Source: Candidatus Sumerlaeia bacterium
Lineage (GTDB): Bacteria; Sumerlaeota; Sumerlaeia; JABWBI01
NCBI GenBank assembly: GCA_013360565.1
Contig: JABWBI010000009.1
Span: forward strand, 1-35,233
DNA length: 35,233 nt
Direction: 5' to 3'
Notes under the pieces: generated by a model
Databases searched by the model: none
What the model saw: only the letters and a program-made list of their open reading frames with translations
What the model was told of the DNA's origin: nothing
In this document: in pieces, positions 16,372-23,978 of the stretch
Numbering within the stretch: position 1 is the first letter of the stretch
Layout: every line of letters begins with the position of its first letter
Position numbers and translations under genes: made by a program

Positions 16372-17325
16372 ATGTCCCGTGTCTCCATCATCCTGCGCGT
16401 GAAGAACGAAGGCCGAACTCTCGGCCAAGTGCTCGAGGGCGTTGGGTTGCAGCGGGGAGTCGAGCCGCCGGAGCTCGTCGTCGTCGATTCGGGCTCGACG
16501 GATGACACCCTCGCCATCGCCGAACGGCACGGCGCGGCCATCGTCCGGATACGTCCGGAGGACTTCACCTGGGGTGGCGCAATCAACAGGGGCATCGAGG
16601 CCTCGTCGGGGGATATCGCCGTGATGCTCTCTGGGCACTGTGTGCCGGTGGACGAGCATTGGCTCCGCGAGCTGATCGCGCCCTTTGGGGCGCCGGAGGT
16701 CGCGGCGACGGCCAGCCGGCACGTCCCGGACCTGTGTGTCGATCCGCTGGAGGCGGTGGAGCTCGCCGAGTGGTTTCCACCGGGCGAGGCGCCGGTGGAG
16801 GCGGGGATCTACTCCAACTCGGCGGGCGCCGTGCGCCGTGCCGTCTGGGAGGTTCACCGCTTCGACGAGGGCCTGATGCTGTGTGAGGACGGAGAGTGGG
16901 CCATGCGCGTCCGGGCGGCCGGCCACCGGACGCTCTACTGCCCGCGCAGCCAAGTCGTGCACAGCCACAGACCGGCTGTGGATGTCGTCTATCGGCGCTG
17001 GTTCTGGCGCGCGTTCACCGGGGTGGCGTTCATCGAGGGAGCGCGTGACGGCCAGATTCTCTACCTCGGCTACAAGACGGCCAAGTATCTCTGGCAAGAC
17101 CTGCGGATGCTCTGGCGCGACGGACGGCCCTGGGCTTGGTGGCGTGCTCCGTTCTACGAGCTGGCGCGGCAGTGGGGAGCCTTCGCAGGGGCACGGCTTT
17201 CCCGGTCGGGGCGCGTCGGCCTGCGCGGACACGACTACGCAATCCGTGTTCCACGCCCCATCGCGCTCGTCGACCCCATCCTGCGAGGGCTGGAGCGCCC
17301 GGGGCGAAGCCATGTCTGCGGATGA
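16372..17325 (+). CDS. Family 2 glycosyltransferase
   Basis: 317-residue inverting glycosyltransferase with a GT-A fold. It opens with VSIILRVKNEGRTLGQVL and has the nucleotide-binding VVVDSGSTDDT (about 37-46). DFTWGGAINRGI occupies the place of the F-x-HG-x-x-RN motif seen in rhamnosyltransferase-like members. CEDGEWAMRVRAAGH supplies the E-D base region. The C-terminus is Trp/Arg-rich and may sit on the membrane, but no clear transmembrane helix is seen. I use ATG 16372 because the upstream 12 codons of the track ORF overlap the preceding gene. It is the fourth gene of the operon. Donor and acceptor sugars cannot be told. Confidence 0.9.
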   Translation: MSRVSIILRVKNEGRTLGQVLEGVGLQRGVEPPELVVVDSGSTDDTLAIAERHGAAIVRIRPEDFTWGGAINRGIEASSGDIAVMLSGHCVPVDEHWLRELIAPFGAPEVAATASRHVPDLCVDPLEAVELAEWFPPGEAPVEAGIYSNSAGAVRRAVWEVHRFDEGLMLCEDGEWAMRVRAAGHRTLYCPRSQVVHSHRPAVDVVYRRWFWRAFTGVAFIEGARDGQILYLGYKTAKYLWQDLRMLWRDGRPWAWWRAPFYELARQWGAFAGARLSRSGRVGLRGHDYAIRVPRPIALVDPILRGLERPGRSHVCG

Positions 17326-18418
17326 CCTCGCGAGCCATCACTTCACCGTTCACCACGACCGTGAGATCGACGGCCAGGTGCGGACGGATGTCGAGCACAT
17401 CCGCGATGCCACTCTGGCCACCCACCCTGGGGCGGTGGGCCTCTTCCTCGTGGGAGGATTCGGCCGAGGCGAGGGCGGTGTCGTGCAACGGGACGGGCGC
17501 TGGCGGCCGGCAAACGACTACGACTTCGAACTCATCACGCGCGGACCCGTGGATCATGGGGCGCTCCGCGACCTCGGCGTGCGTCTCGCGCGGGAGTGCG
17601 GCGTGCCGATGGTGCACATCGAGCACTCGCTCGCCTGGAAACAGCGCCTGCGTGGCCCGACGGAGTACACGGTCGACCTCCGCCTCGGCAGTCTGGCGCT
17701 GCATGACCCGCACGACATGCGGACGCGGCTGTGGCGGTGCCAGGCGCCCCGCATTCCGCTCACGGATGCGATGCAGACGCTCTTCACCCGGACGGCGGCG
17801 CTGCTGTGGTGCTTCGAGTCGCCAAGAGATTGGCGTCGGGCCGGGATGCCGGCGCGCTTCGATCTGGCGATCCAGGTCTCGAAGGCTCTTCTGGCCATCG
17901 AGGATGCCAGGCTCATCCGGGTCCGACGCTATCATCCCCTGTATGCGAAGCGTCTTCAGCGATTCTTGACCCTCGGCGCCGGCGAGTCGCTCGTCTCGGC
18001 CATGCGCTGGGCCACGGAGTTCAAACTCCGTCCCGATGCGACTTCGATTCCGGAGGACCTCGAGGGGCTGTGGTTCCGGGCCAGAGACTGGCTCCTGGCC
18101 GAAGCGTTTCAGCACGCGGGCGCGATGACGGGGCGACGTGTCGAATCCTGGAGGGACTTCGGCCAAGCCACGCGCTGGCGAAGCCTGCGAGGGCGCGACC
18201 GATGGCGCCTGCTGCGGAGCCGGGCCGTTTGGGAGCGTCACCGCGAGCTGGCACTCGTGAACATGCTCGCCCTCGCGGCGCTGCAGCGTGACGGCTCCAG
18301 CGATCCCAAACTGTCGGCGAGTGCGCGGCGGATCTGTGAGGACCTCGGCGAAGCCGCTGGCCCTGGCTGGAACGGCCTGCGGCTCGCGCTCCTGCGCCTT
18401 TTCGAGCGCCTCTGGTGA
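17312..18418 (+). CDS. Pol-beta-fold nucleotidyltransferase-like protein
   Basis: 368-residue protein with a nucleotidyltransferase signature: LFLVGGFGRGEG (residues 45-55) followed by NDYDFELI with the metal-binding D69 and D71. A third acidic residue may be in the strand VDLRLGSL. The remaining ~250 residues are helical and match nothing I recognise. The start is ATG 17312, which overlaps the end of the glycosyltransferase gene by 14 bases; the track ORF's start at 16883 lies inside that gene and is spurious. As the last member of the operon it probably acts on a glycan intermediate or transfers a nucleotide to a small acceptor, but neither is shown. It ends one base before the convergent stop of the UDP-galactopyranose mutase-like gene. 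Confidence 0.72.
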   Translation: MSADDLASHHFTVHHDREIDGQVRTDVEHIRDATLATHPGAVGLFLVGGFGRGEGGVVQRDGRWRPANDYDFELITRGPVDHGALRDLGVRLARECGVPMVHIEHSLAWKQRLRGPTEYTVDLRLGSLALHDPHDMRTRLWRCQAPRIPLTDAMQTLFTRTAALLWCFESPRDWRRAGMPARFDLAIQVSKALLAIEDARLIRVRRYHPLYAKRLQRFLTLGAGESLVSAMRWATEFKLRPDATSIPEDLEGLWFRARDWLLAEAFQHAGAMTGRRVESWRDFGQATRWRSLRGRDRWRLLRSRAVWERHRELALVNMLALAALQRDGSSDPKLSASARRICEDLGEAAGPGWNGLRLALLRLFERLW

Positions 18419-18419
18419 C

Positions 18420-19844
18420 TCAGGTGCCAACTGCGGCGGAGTCGATCGAGCGCATCCTCGCCCCGCCCTGGTTGACGAAGTCCGGACGGTGAATCGTTTC
18501 CTCCTCGGCGCCGAGCAGCAGATGCTCGGCGCACTCGACGCCCTGCATGAAGCCGTGGTCCTGATTGGAGACCTCGTACTTCCAGGCGCCGAAGCGGCCC
18601 CGGGAGTGGATGCCCTTCGCCTCGAGGGCCGGCAACAGGGCTTCGAGCGCGGCGTCGCGCCCGAGGCTCGGTGTGGGGTACCCATAGGGAAGGCGGCGGA
18701 CGTAGACATTGTCGACGAGGTCCACCGAGTCGATCAGGCGCGTGTTGACCATGCCCTGCAAGACATCGTCGAGCACACGGCCGGGGTCCACCGGCTTGAC
18801 GGGCGACTCGCTGACCTCGGCCATGAGCGACCAGCAGCGCGCGATGTCCGGCACATTGTTGGGGGAGTAGTTCGAGAAGACGGTGACGCGGTAGAAGGGG
18901 CAGTTGGCCTCGGGGAAGTACATCCAACACTTGGTGCTGATGTGCGGACCCGGGGTCCCCTTCACTCCGACACCGACGACGTGGGTTGCGCTGTGGACGA
19001 GCCCCTGGGCGGCTGCGCGCCAGCTCTCGACGCCGGTGATCTCGGCGAGCATATCGAGAGGGATCGTCGAGACGAGCGCGTCGTACGGGCGATCCGAGCC
19101 GTCGCTGAAGTGCGCGACGCGGCGTTCGGTGTCGAGAGCAGTCAGCCGCGTGTGGAAGTGGATCCTGCCGGGCGGCAGGCGACGGCCGAGTTCGCGCCAG
19201 ATGGCGCCCGTCCCGCCGTGGAGAGGGAAGCGGAAGGTGGCATTGGGACCCCACGAGACATCGTCTCTTTCGAGGATAATGTTGCGGAGCACACGCGCGA
19301 GGTCGACGGGGGCGACGCGCTCGCCGACCCAGTCTGTCGCCAACTCACGGGGAGGATAGGCCCAGACCTTGAAATTGTACGGCGTCATGAAGTGCTTGGC
19401 GAGCCCCTCACCGAAGTAGTGCAGGATGAAGGTCTCGAAATCCCGTGGCCGCTCTCTCACCTCGGGTCTCTGAAGCAGCCCCTCGACACACTCCCAGAGC
19501 GCCTCCCGGGGCAGGCGCCGAATGTTGTTCTGGAAGGGGTAGGGGACGAATCTCCCGGCGATCCAGACCCACGACTCACGCTCGTGGCGGATCCACCCGT
19601 CCTCGCCGAGGAGCGAGTCCATCATGCGGTCGAAGTACTCATAGTGGGAGAACTGAACGTGCCCGCCGTGGTCCCAGGTGTAGCCCCCCGCGTCGGTGAC
19701 GGACCCGGCCAGTCCCCCGGCCTCGCCAGTGGCCTCCACCACGTGCCAGTCCTCGTGGCCGAGCTCATGGAGCCGCCATGCGGCGCCCAGACCGGTGGGG
19801 CCGGCGCCGATGATCAGAATCCGCTTGGGGGGATGGACTGCCAT
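18420..19844 (-). CDS. glf: Eukaryotic-type UDP-galactopyranose mutase-like flavoenzyme
   Basis: 474-residue FAD protein predicted to interconvert UDP-galactopyranose and UDP-galactofuranose. The Rossmann motif is [13 protein letters not shown]. Blocks I recall from fungal UDP-galactopyranose mutase occur in order: [87 protein letters not shown] and [14 protein letters not shown]. They include the arginine of PFYR that binds the UDP pyrophosphate in the fungal enzyme. Ordinary bacterial Glf is shorter and lacks most of these. The start is ATG 19844 (GTG 19853 is possible). It lies opposite the glycosyltransferase operon, which supports a role in glycan synthesis. An alternative is another amine-oxidase-like flavoenzyme with the same fold. 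Confidence 0.83.
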   Translation of the reverse strand: MAVHPPKRILIIGAGPTGLGAAWRLHELGHEDWHVVEATGEAGGLAGSVTDAGGYTWDHGGHVQFSHYEYFDRMMDSLLGEDGWIRHERESWVWIAGRFVPYPFQNNIRRLPREALWECVEGLLQRPEVRERPRDFETFILHYFGEGLAKHFMTPYNFKVWAYPPRELATDWVGERVAPVDLARVLRNIILERDDVSWGPNATFRFPLHGGTGAIWRELGRRLPPGRIHFHTRLTALDTERRVAHFSDGSDRPYDALVSTIPLDMLAEITGVESWRAAAQGLVHSATHVVGVGVKGTPGPHISTKCWMYFPEANCPFYRVTVFSNYSPNNVPDIARCWSLMAEVSESPVKPVDPGRVLDDVLQGMVNTRLIDSVDLVDNVYVRRLPYGYPTPSLGRDAALEALLPALEAKGIHSRGRFGAWKYEVSNQDHGFMQGVECAEHLLLGAEEETIHRPDFVNQGGARMRSIDSAAVGT

Positions 19845-19874
19845 GACGCTCACAGGGACGGAGAGTGCCCCGGC

Positions 19875-19902
19875 ACCGTATCAGAGGCCGGGGCCCGGTC
19901 AA
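19875..19902 (-). promoter_or_regulatory. Candidate promoter of the mutase-like gene
   Basis: On the minus strand TTGACC is followed, after 16 bases, by TACGGT, about 30 bases before ATG 19844. The -35 is good and the -10 weak, so this is a tentative call. Confidence 0.3.
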
Positions 19903-19983
19903 GGGCTCTCTCCCGAAATGGTATGTTCGCCTCTGGACTTCTCGCGCCGGGGTGTGGAAAGGTGCTGGTCTCTGTGTCCCGCC

Positions 19984-21789
19984 ATGACCGCTGATCCGCT
20001 CATCCGCAACTTCTCCATCATCGCCCACATCGACCACGGCAAGTCGACGCTGGCCGACCGGCTGATCGAGATGACCGGGGCGCTGACGCGGCGGGAGATG
20101 CGCGAGCAGGTCCTGGACTCGATGGAGATCGAGCGCGAGCGGGGGATCACGATCAAGGCGCAGGCGGTCCGGCTCTGGCACGAGAAGGATGGCAGACGGT
20201 ACCAGCTCAACCTCATCGACACACCGGGACACGTCGACTTCGGATACGAGGTGAGCCGCTCGCTCTACGCCTGCGAGGGTGTCCTGCTGGTGGTGGACGC
20301 GGCGCAGGGCGTCGAGGCTCAGACCCTGGCCAACGTGTACCAGGCGATCGAGCACGACCTGGAGATCATCCCCGTGATCAACAAGGTCGACCTGCCGAGC
20401 GCCGACCCGGACGGTGTGATCGACCAGATCGAGTCTCACATCGGCCTCGATGCCCACGGGGCGGCCCGCATCAGCGCGAAGACGGGGCTCGGCTGCGAGG
20501 CGGTGCTCGACGCCGTCGTCACGCGGATCCCTCCTCCCCCAGCCGACCGGACCTCGCCGCTGCGGGCCCTCATCTTCGACTCCACGTTCGACTCGTATCG
20601 CGGCGTCATCGTGTACGTGCGGGTGAAGGAGGGCGAGATCCGCCCCGGGGACCGCATCCGCTTCATGGCGAGCGGCAGCGACTGGCTCGTCGACGAGGTG
20701 GGGCACTTCGGCCCGAAGATGACGCCGGATGCGACCCTCGGCGCGGGCGAAGTCGGTTACATCATCGCCGGCGTCAAAGACATCCGCGCCGTCAAAATCG
20801 GCGACACGGTGACCCACGCGAAGCGGCCCGCGGCGGAGCCCTTGCCGGGCTTCCGCGAGGCGCAGCCGATGGTGTTCGCCGGCTTCTACCCGGTGAACAG
20901 CGACGACTACGACGACCTGAAGAGCGCCATCGAGAAGCTGCAGCTCAACGACGCCTCCTTCCACGTGGAGGCCGAGTCGTCGACGGCGCTCGGCTTCGGC
21001 TTCCGCTGCGGCTTCCTCGGCCTGCTCCACATGGAGATCATCCGTGAGCGTCTCGAACGCGAGTACGACACCGAGATCCTGGTGACGGCGCCGAGCGTCC
21101 CGTACCGGGTTGTGCTGACGGACGGCACGGAGCTCATGATCGACAACCCGTCGAAGCTGCCGGACGTGTCGAAGATCGACCACATCGAGGAGCCATTCAT
21201 CGAGGCGCACGTCATCGCCCCGCCGCAGTACCTCGGGGGTCTGCTGACGCTGCTCGAGGGCCGCCACGGCGTTCAGAAGAAGATGGAGTACATCGCGACG
21301 ACGCGCGTGCTGCTCACCTACGAACTTCCGATGTCGCAGATCATCACGGACTTCTACGACAAGCTGAAGTCGGTCAGCTCCGGGTACGCCAGCTTCGACT
21401 ACCAGCTGATCGGCTACCGGCCCGACCCCCTGGTGAAGCTCGACATCCTGATCAACGGGCAGCCCGTCGATGCGCTCAGCGTGATCGTCCTCCGGGCCGA
21501 CGCCGAGCGGCGCGGGCGCCAGCTGGCGCAGAGGCTGCGCAAGATCGTCCCGAGGCAGCTCTTCGAAGTCGCGATTCAGGCCGCGATCGGAAGCAAGATC
21601 ATCGCGCGGGAGACCGTCAAAGCAATGCGCAAGGATGTCCTCGCCAAGTGCTACGGCGGCGATATCACCCGCAAGCGCAAGCTCCTCGAGAAACAGAAGG
21701 AGGGCAAGAAGCGCATGAAGTCGATCGGTCGCGTGGACATCCCCCAGGAGGCCTTCATGGCCGTCCTCAGCATTGGGGAGGATGAGTGA
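19984..21789 (+). CDS. lepA: Elongation factor 4 (LepA)
   Basis: 601-residue ribosome-associated GTPase that back-translocates or remodels stalled elongation complexes. The GTPase motifs are AHIDHGKST (G1), the switch [10 protein letters not shown] region, DTPGHVDF (G3), NKVDL (G4) and SAKTG (G5). The LepA-specific C-terminus is present, with [24 protein letters not shown] and a VDIPQEAF ending. The length is normal. I use ATG 19984; the 19696 start in the track is an extension over the divergent mutase-like gene. There is no strong Shine-Dalgarno within ten bases. Divergent from the mutase-like gene across 139 bases. Confidence 0.97.
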   Translation: MTADPLIRNFSIIAHIDHGKSTLADRLIEMTGALTRREMREQVLDSMEIERERGITIKAQAVRLWHEKDGRRYQLNLIDTPGHVDFGYEVSRSLYACEGVLLVVDAAQGVEAQTLANVYQAIEHDLEIIPVINKVDLPSADPDGVIDQIESHIGLDAHGAARISAKTGLGCEAVLDAVVTRIPPPPADRTSPLRALIFDSTFDSYRGVIVYVRVKEGEIRPGDRIRFMASGSDWLVDEVGHFGPKMTPDATLGAGEVGYIIAGVKDIRAVKIGDTVTHAKRPAAEPLPGFREAQPMVFAGFYPVNSDDYDDLKSAIEKLQLNDASFHVEAESSTALGFGFRCGFLGLLHMEIIRERLEREYDTEILVTAPSVPYRVVLTDGTELMIDNPSKLPDVSKIDHIEEPFIEAHVIAPPQYLGGLLTLLEGRHGVQKKMEYIATTRVLLTYELPMSQIITDFYDKLKSVSSGYASFDYQLIGYRPDPLVKLDILINGQPVDALSVIVLRADAERRGRQLAQRLRKIVPRQLFEVAIQAAIGSKIIARETVKAMRKDVLAKCYGGDITRKRKLLEKQKEGKKRMKSIGRVDIPQEAFMAVLSIGEDE

Positions 21790-21892
21790 CGCGGGGCTCC
21801 CCGGGCCCGCCTTCCTCTCTGCCGGAGTGAAGCACTCCCACCGGGGCCATCGTCAACATTCTCTTCTCTGGCGCGTCTTCTGTTCCGAAGGC

Positions 21893-21918
21893 GGCCGCCG
21901 GTTTTCATCGCGGTGGCC
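21893..21918 (+). repeat. Intergenic hairpin in the leader of the sugar dehydrogenase gene
   Basis: GGCCGCCG pairs with CGGTGGCC (eight pairs, one G-U) around a ten-base loop. No T-run follows. It lies between lepA and the next gene, 15 bases upstream of a second set of inverted repeats. Confidence 0.45.
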
Positions 21919-21932
21919 TCGTCACCTGATCA

Positions 21933-21993
21933 GCGCCCAGCGCCACGGACAGCACGGGGACACATCTCGCGCCGGGCCGCTGGGCGTGTGTCC
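21933..21993 (+). promoter_or_regulatory. Structured leader with interleaved inverted repeats
   Basis: Two perfect pairings are interleaved: CGCCCAGCG (21934-21942) with CGCTGGGCG (21978-21986), and GGACACA (21958-21964) with TGTGTCC (21987-21993). The second stem's 5' arm lies inside the first stem's loop and its 3' arm abuts the first stem's 3' arm, so the RNA could form a pseudoknot or switch between two folds. The last arm ends two bases before the GAGGAG ribosome binding site at 21996, so pairing could affect translation. I recognise no known riboswitch; the regulatory role is inference. Confidence 0.4.
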
Positions 21994-22006
21994 ACGAGGA
22001 GAGGCC

Positions 22007-23866
22007 ATGGTCTCGTTTCGTCGCTGTCTGCGTTCGGTGGCTGCGCTGGCTGCGGCCACGGGGATCCCAGCCGCATCGGCAGAAGTCGCCGACCTCCGCA
22101 TCACGGAGGTGAGACCGGAGACCGACCAAGTGGAGGTCACGAACACCTCACGCCTCGGTTTCACGACGGTCTCCAATCTCCCATTCTCACACTCGCTCAA
22201 TGAGGCCACCTTCATTGCCGGGGGCACGTCCTTTGCCTCGGGCGAGTCGCGGGTGTTCACGGTGCCAGGGCTCAACGACACGGGGAGCGATCTCTGGCTC
22301 TACAGCGACGGCAACTTCACGAGCCCGGGCTCGATTGTCAGTGGACTGAAGTACGGGGCCGGCACGGTCTTCGGCCGGGAGGCAATCGCGGTGGCGGCGG
22401 GCATCTGGCCCTCCGATTCCGCCTTCGTCCCCGCCGGCGTCTCTCCGGAGTCGCTCCGAGCCGTCGCATACGACACAACGGATCCGGCCAGCTGGGCCGC
22501 GGGGGGTGCCACGCTGGGCGCCTTTTTCGGGACGGGGACGGTGATCACGGCCCCTCACCCTGACATCCCGCTGGGCACGGTCTCCATCGAGCTGGAAGTT
22601 GTCGCCTCCGGGCTGGTGGCGCCGATCGGGCTCGAGGAGCCGGACGACGGAACCGGGCGTCTGTTCATCTACGACCAGGCGGGATTCATCTGGGTGGTCG
22701 AGAGCGGTGCGCTCCTGCCCACGCCTCTGCTGGATGTCTCGGCCCGGCTGGTCACACTGGGCGTCGCGGGCCCCGGCACCTTCGACGAGCGGGGACTCAT
22801 CGGCTTCGCGCTTCATCCGGACTTCACCAGCAATCGGCGCTTCTACACATTCACGTCCGAGCCCGTGAGCGGGACGGCGGACTTTACGAATACCTCACCG
22901 ACTCAGAACTGCCAGACCGTGATCGCGGAGTGGCAGACCCAGCCGGGGAACCCGAACCTCGCTGACCTCGGCTCGCGGCGGGAGATCCTGCGAATCGACA
23001 AGCAGCAGTTCAATCACAACGGCGGGACCATGCGGTTCGGCCCGGACGGGATGCTCTACATCGCCATCGGGGACGGTGGCGGGGCTGACGATTCGAATGA
23101 CGGGACCCAGTTCGGCAATCCCATCCGGGGCCATGACTACCCCGGCAACGGGCAGGACACGGGGACCATCTACGGAAACATCCTGCGCATCGACGTCGAT
23201 GGCAGCGATGGCGTGAACGGACAGTATGGCATCCCCGCCGGCAACCCCTTCGTGGGAGGCCAGGGGCTCGACGAGATCTGGGTGTACGGCCTGCGCAACC
23301 CCTTCCTATTCAGCTTCGACTCTCTGACCGGGGATCTCTACATCGGCGACGTGGGCCAGAATCAGATCGAAGAGGTGCACATCGCCGGAGCGGGTGACAA
23401 CTGCGGGTGGCGCCACATGGAGGGGTCCTTCTTCTTTGACCCCAACGGGACGAGCCCGGGTCGCTTGGTGTCGATCCCGATCGAGCCGATCCCGCCGGAT
23501 CTGCTGGCCCCGGTCGCCGAGTACGACCACGGGGACGGCATCTCGATCATGGGCGGCTTCGTCTACCGCGGCACCGCCATCCCCGCGCTCGACGGGCTCT
23601 ATGTCACGGGGGATTTCACGCGCTCCTTTGCCACGCCCAGCGGCCGGCTCTTCCACCTCGACGGCGCGAACGAGTTTCACGAGCTGCGGATTGGAGATCC
23701 CGAGCGTCCTTTCGGGCTGTTCCTGAAGGGCTTCGGAGAGGATCGCAGCGGGGAGATCTACGCCTGCGGATCGACGGACATCGGCCCCTTCGGCACCAGC
23801 GGCGTCGTCCTCCGGCTCGTGCCGCTGCCGACCACCGCGGCCCGGCAGGCCTTGATCTACTTCTGA
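22007..23866 (+). CDS. Exported PQQ-type sugar dehydrogenase with N-terminal lamin-tail-like domain
   Basis: 619-residue exported protein. A signal peptide (about residues 1-25, ending in AASA) is followed by a ~150-residue region beginning ADLRITEVRPETDQVEVTNTS, which looks like a lamin-tail-like (LTD) beta domain. From about residue 195 it is a glucose/sorbosone dehydrogenase-type six-bladed propeller (PF07995-like): GLVAPIGLEEP, ERGLIGFALHPDF, FNHNGGTMRFGPDGMLYIAIGDGG, GNILRIDVDG, DEIWVYGLRNP and YIGDVGQNQIEE. Characterised relatives oxidise aldose sugars with PQQ; the substrate here is unknown. ATG 22007 has GAGGAG just upstream, whereas the track start at 21773 runs back into lepA. No membrane anchor or sorting tail is seen at the C-terminus. 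Confidence 0.88.
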   Translation: MVSFRRCLRSVAALAAATGIPAASAEVADLRITEVRPETDQVEVTNTSRLGFTTVSNLPFSHSLNEATFIAGGTSFASGESRVFTVPGLNDTGSDLWLYSDGNFTSPGSIVSGLKYGAGTVFGREAIAVAAGIWPSDSAFVPAGVSPESLRAVAYDTTDPASWAAGGATLGAFFGTGTVITAPHPDIPLGTVSIELEVVASGLVAPIGLEEPDDGTGRLFIYDQAGFIWVVESGALLPTPLLDVSARLVTLGVAGPGTFDERGLIGFALHPDFTSNRRFYTFTSEPVSGTADFTNTSPTQNCQTVIAEWQTQPGNPNLADLGSRREILRIDKQQFNHNGGTMRFGPDGMLYIAIGDGGGADDSNDGTQFGNPIRGHDYPGNGQDTGTIYGNILRIDVDGSDGVNGQYGIPAGNPFVGGQGLDEIWVYGLRNPFLFSFDSLTGDLYIGDVGQNQIEEVHIAGAGDNCGWRHMEGSFFFDPNGTSPGRLVSIPIEPIPPDLLAPVAEYDHGDGISIMGGFVYRGTAIPALDGLYVTGDFTRSFATPSGRLFHLDGANEFHELRIGDPERPFGLFLKGFGEDRSGEIYACGSTDIGPFGTSGVVLRLVPLPTTAARQALIYF

Positions 23867-23978
23867 GGGGCCTCGATTTGCGAGCCGGCCACGGGCATCG
23901 AGACGCCGTGAGCCGCGCCTCATCGGTCCCGTCGCATCATCTTGCCATGGCGAGTGCCGTGTCGTAAACTGGGGTGAG

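Noticed and set aside
17030-18709. 559-residue minus-strand ORF
   Set aside because: Antisense of the glycosyltransferase and nucleotidyltransferase genes; composition rich in Arg, Pro and Ala with no motif.
18288-19994. 568-residue plus-strand ORF
   Set aside because: Antisense shadow of the mutase-like gene, whose motifs are clear.
19765-21267. 500-residue minus-strand ORF
   Set aside because: Antisense shadow of lepA.
23869-23890. Small GC-rich hairpin after the sugar dehydrogenase gene
   Set aside because: Stem of four plus three pairs with a three-base bulge and no T-run; not distinguishable from background.
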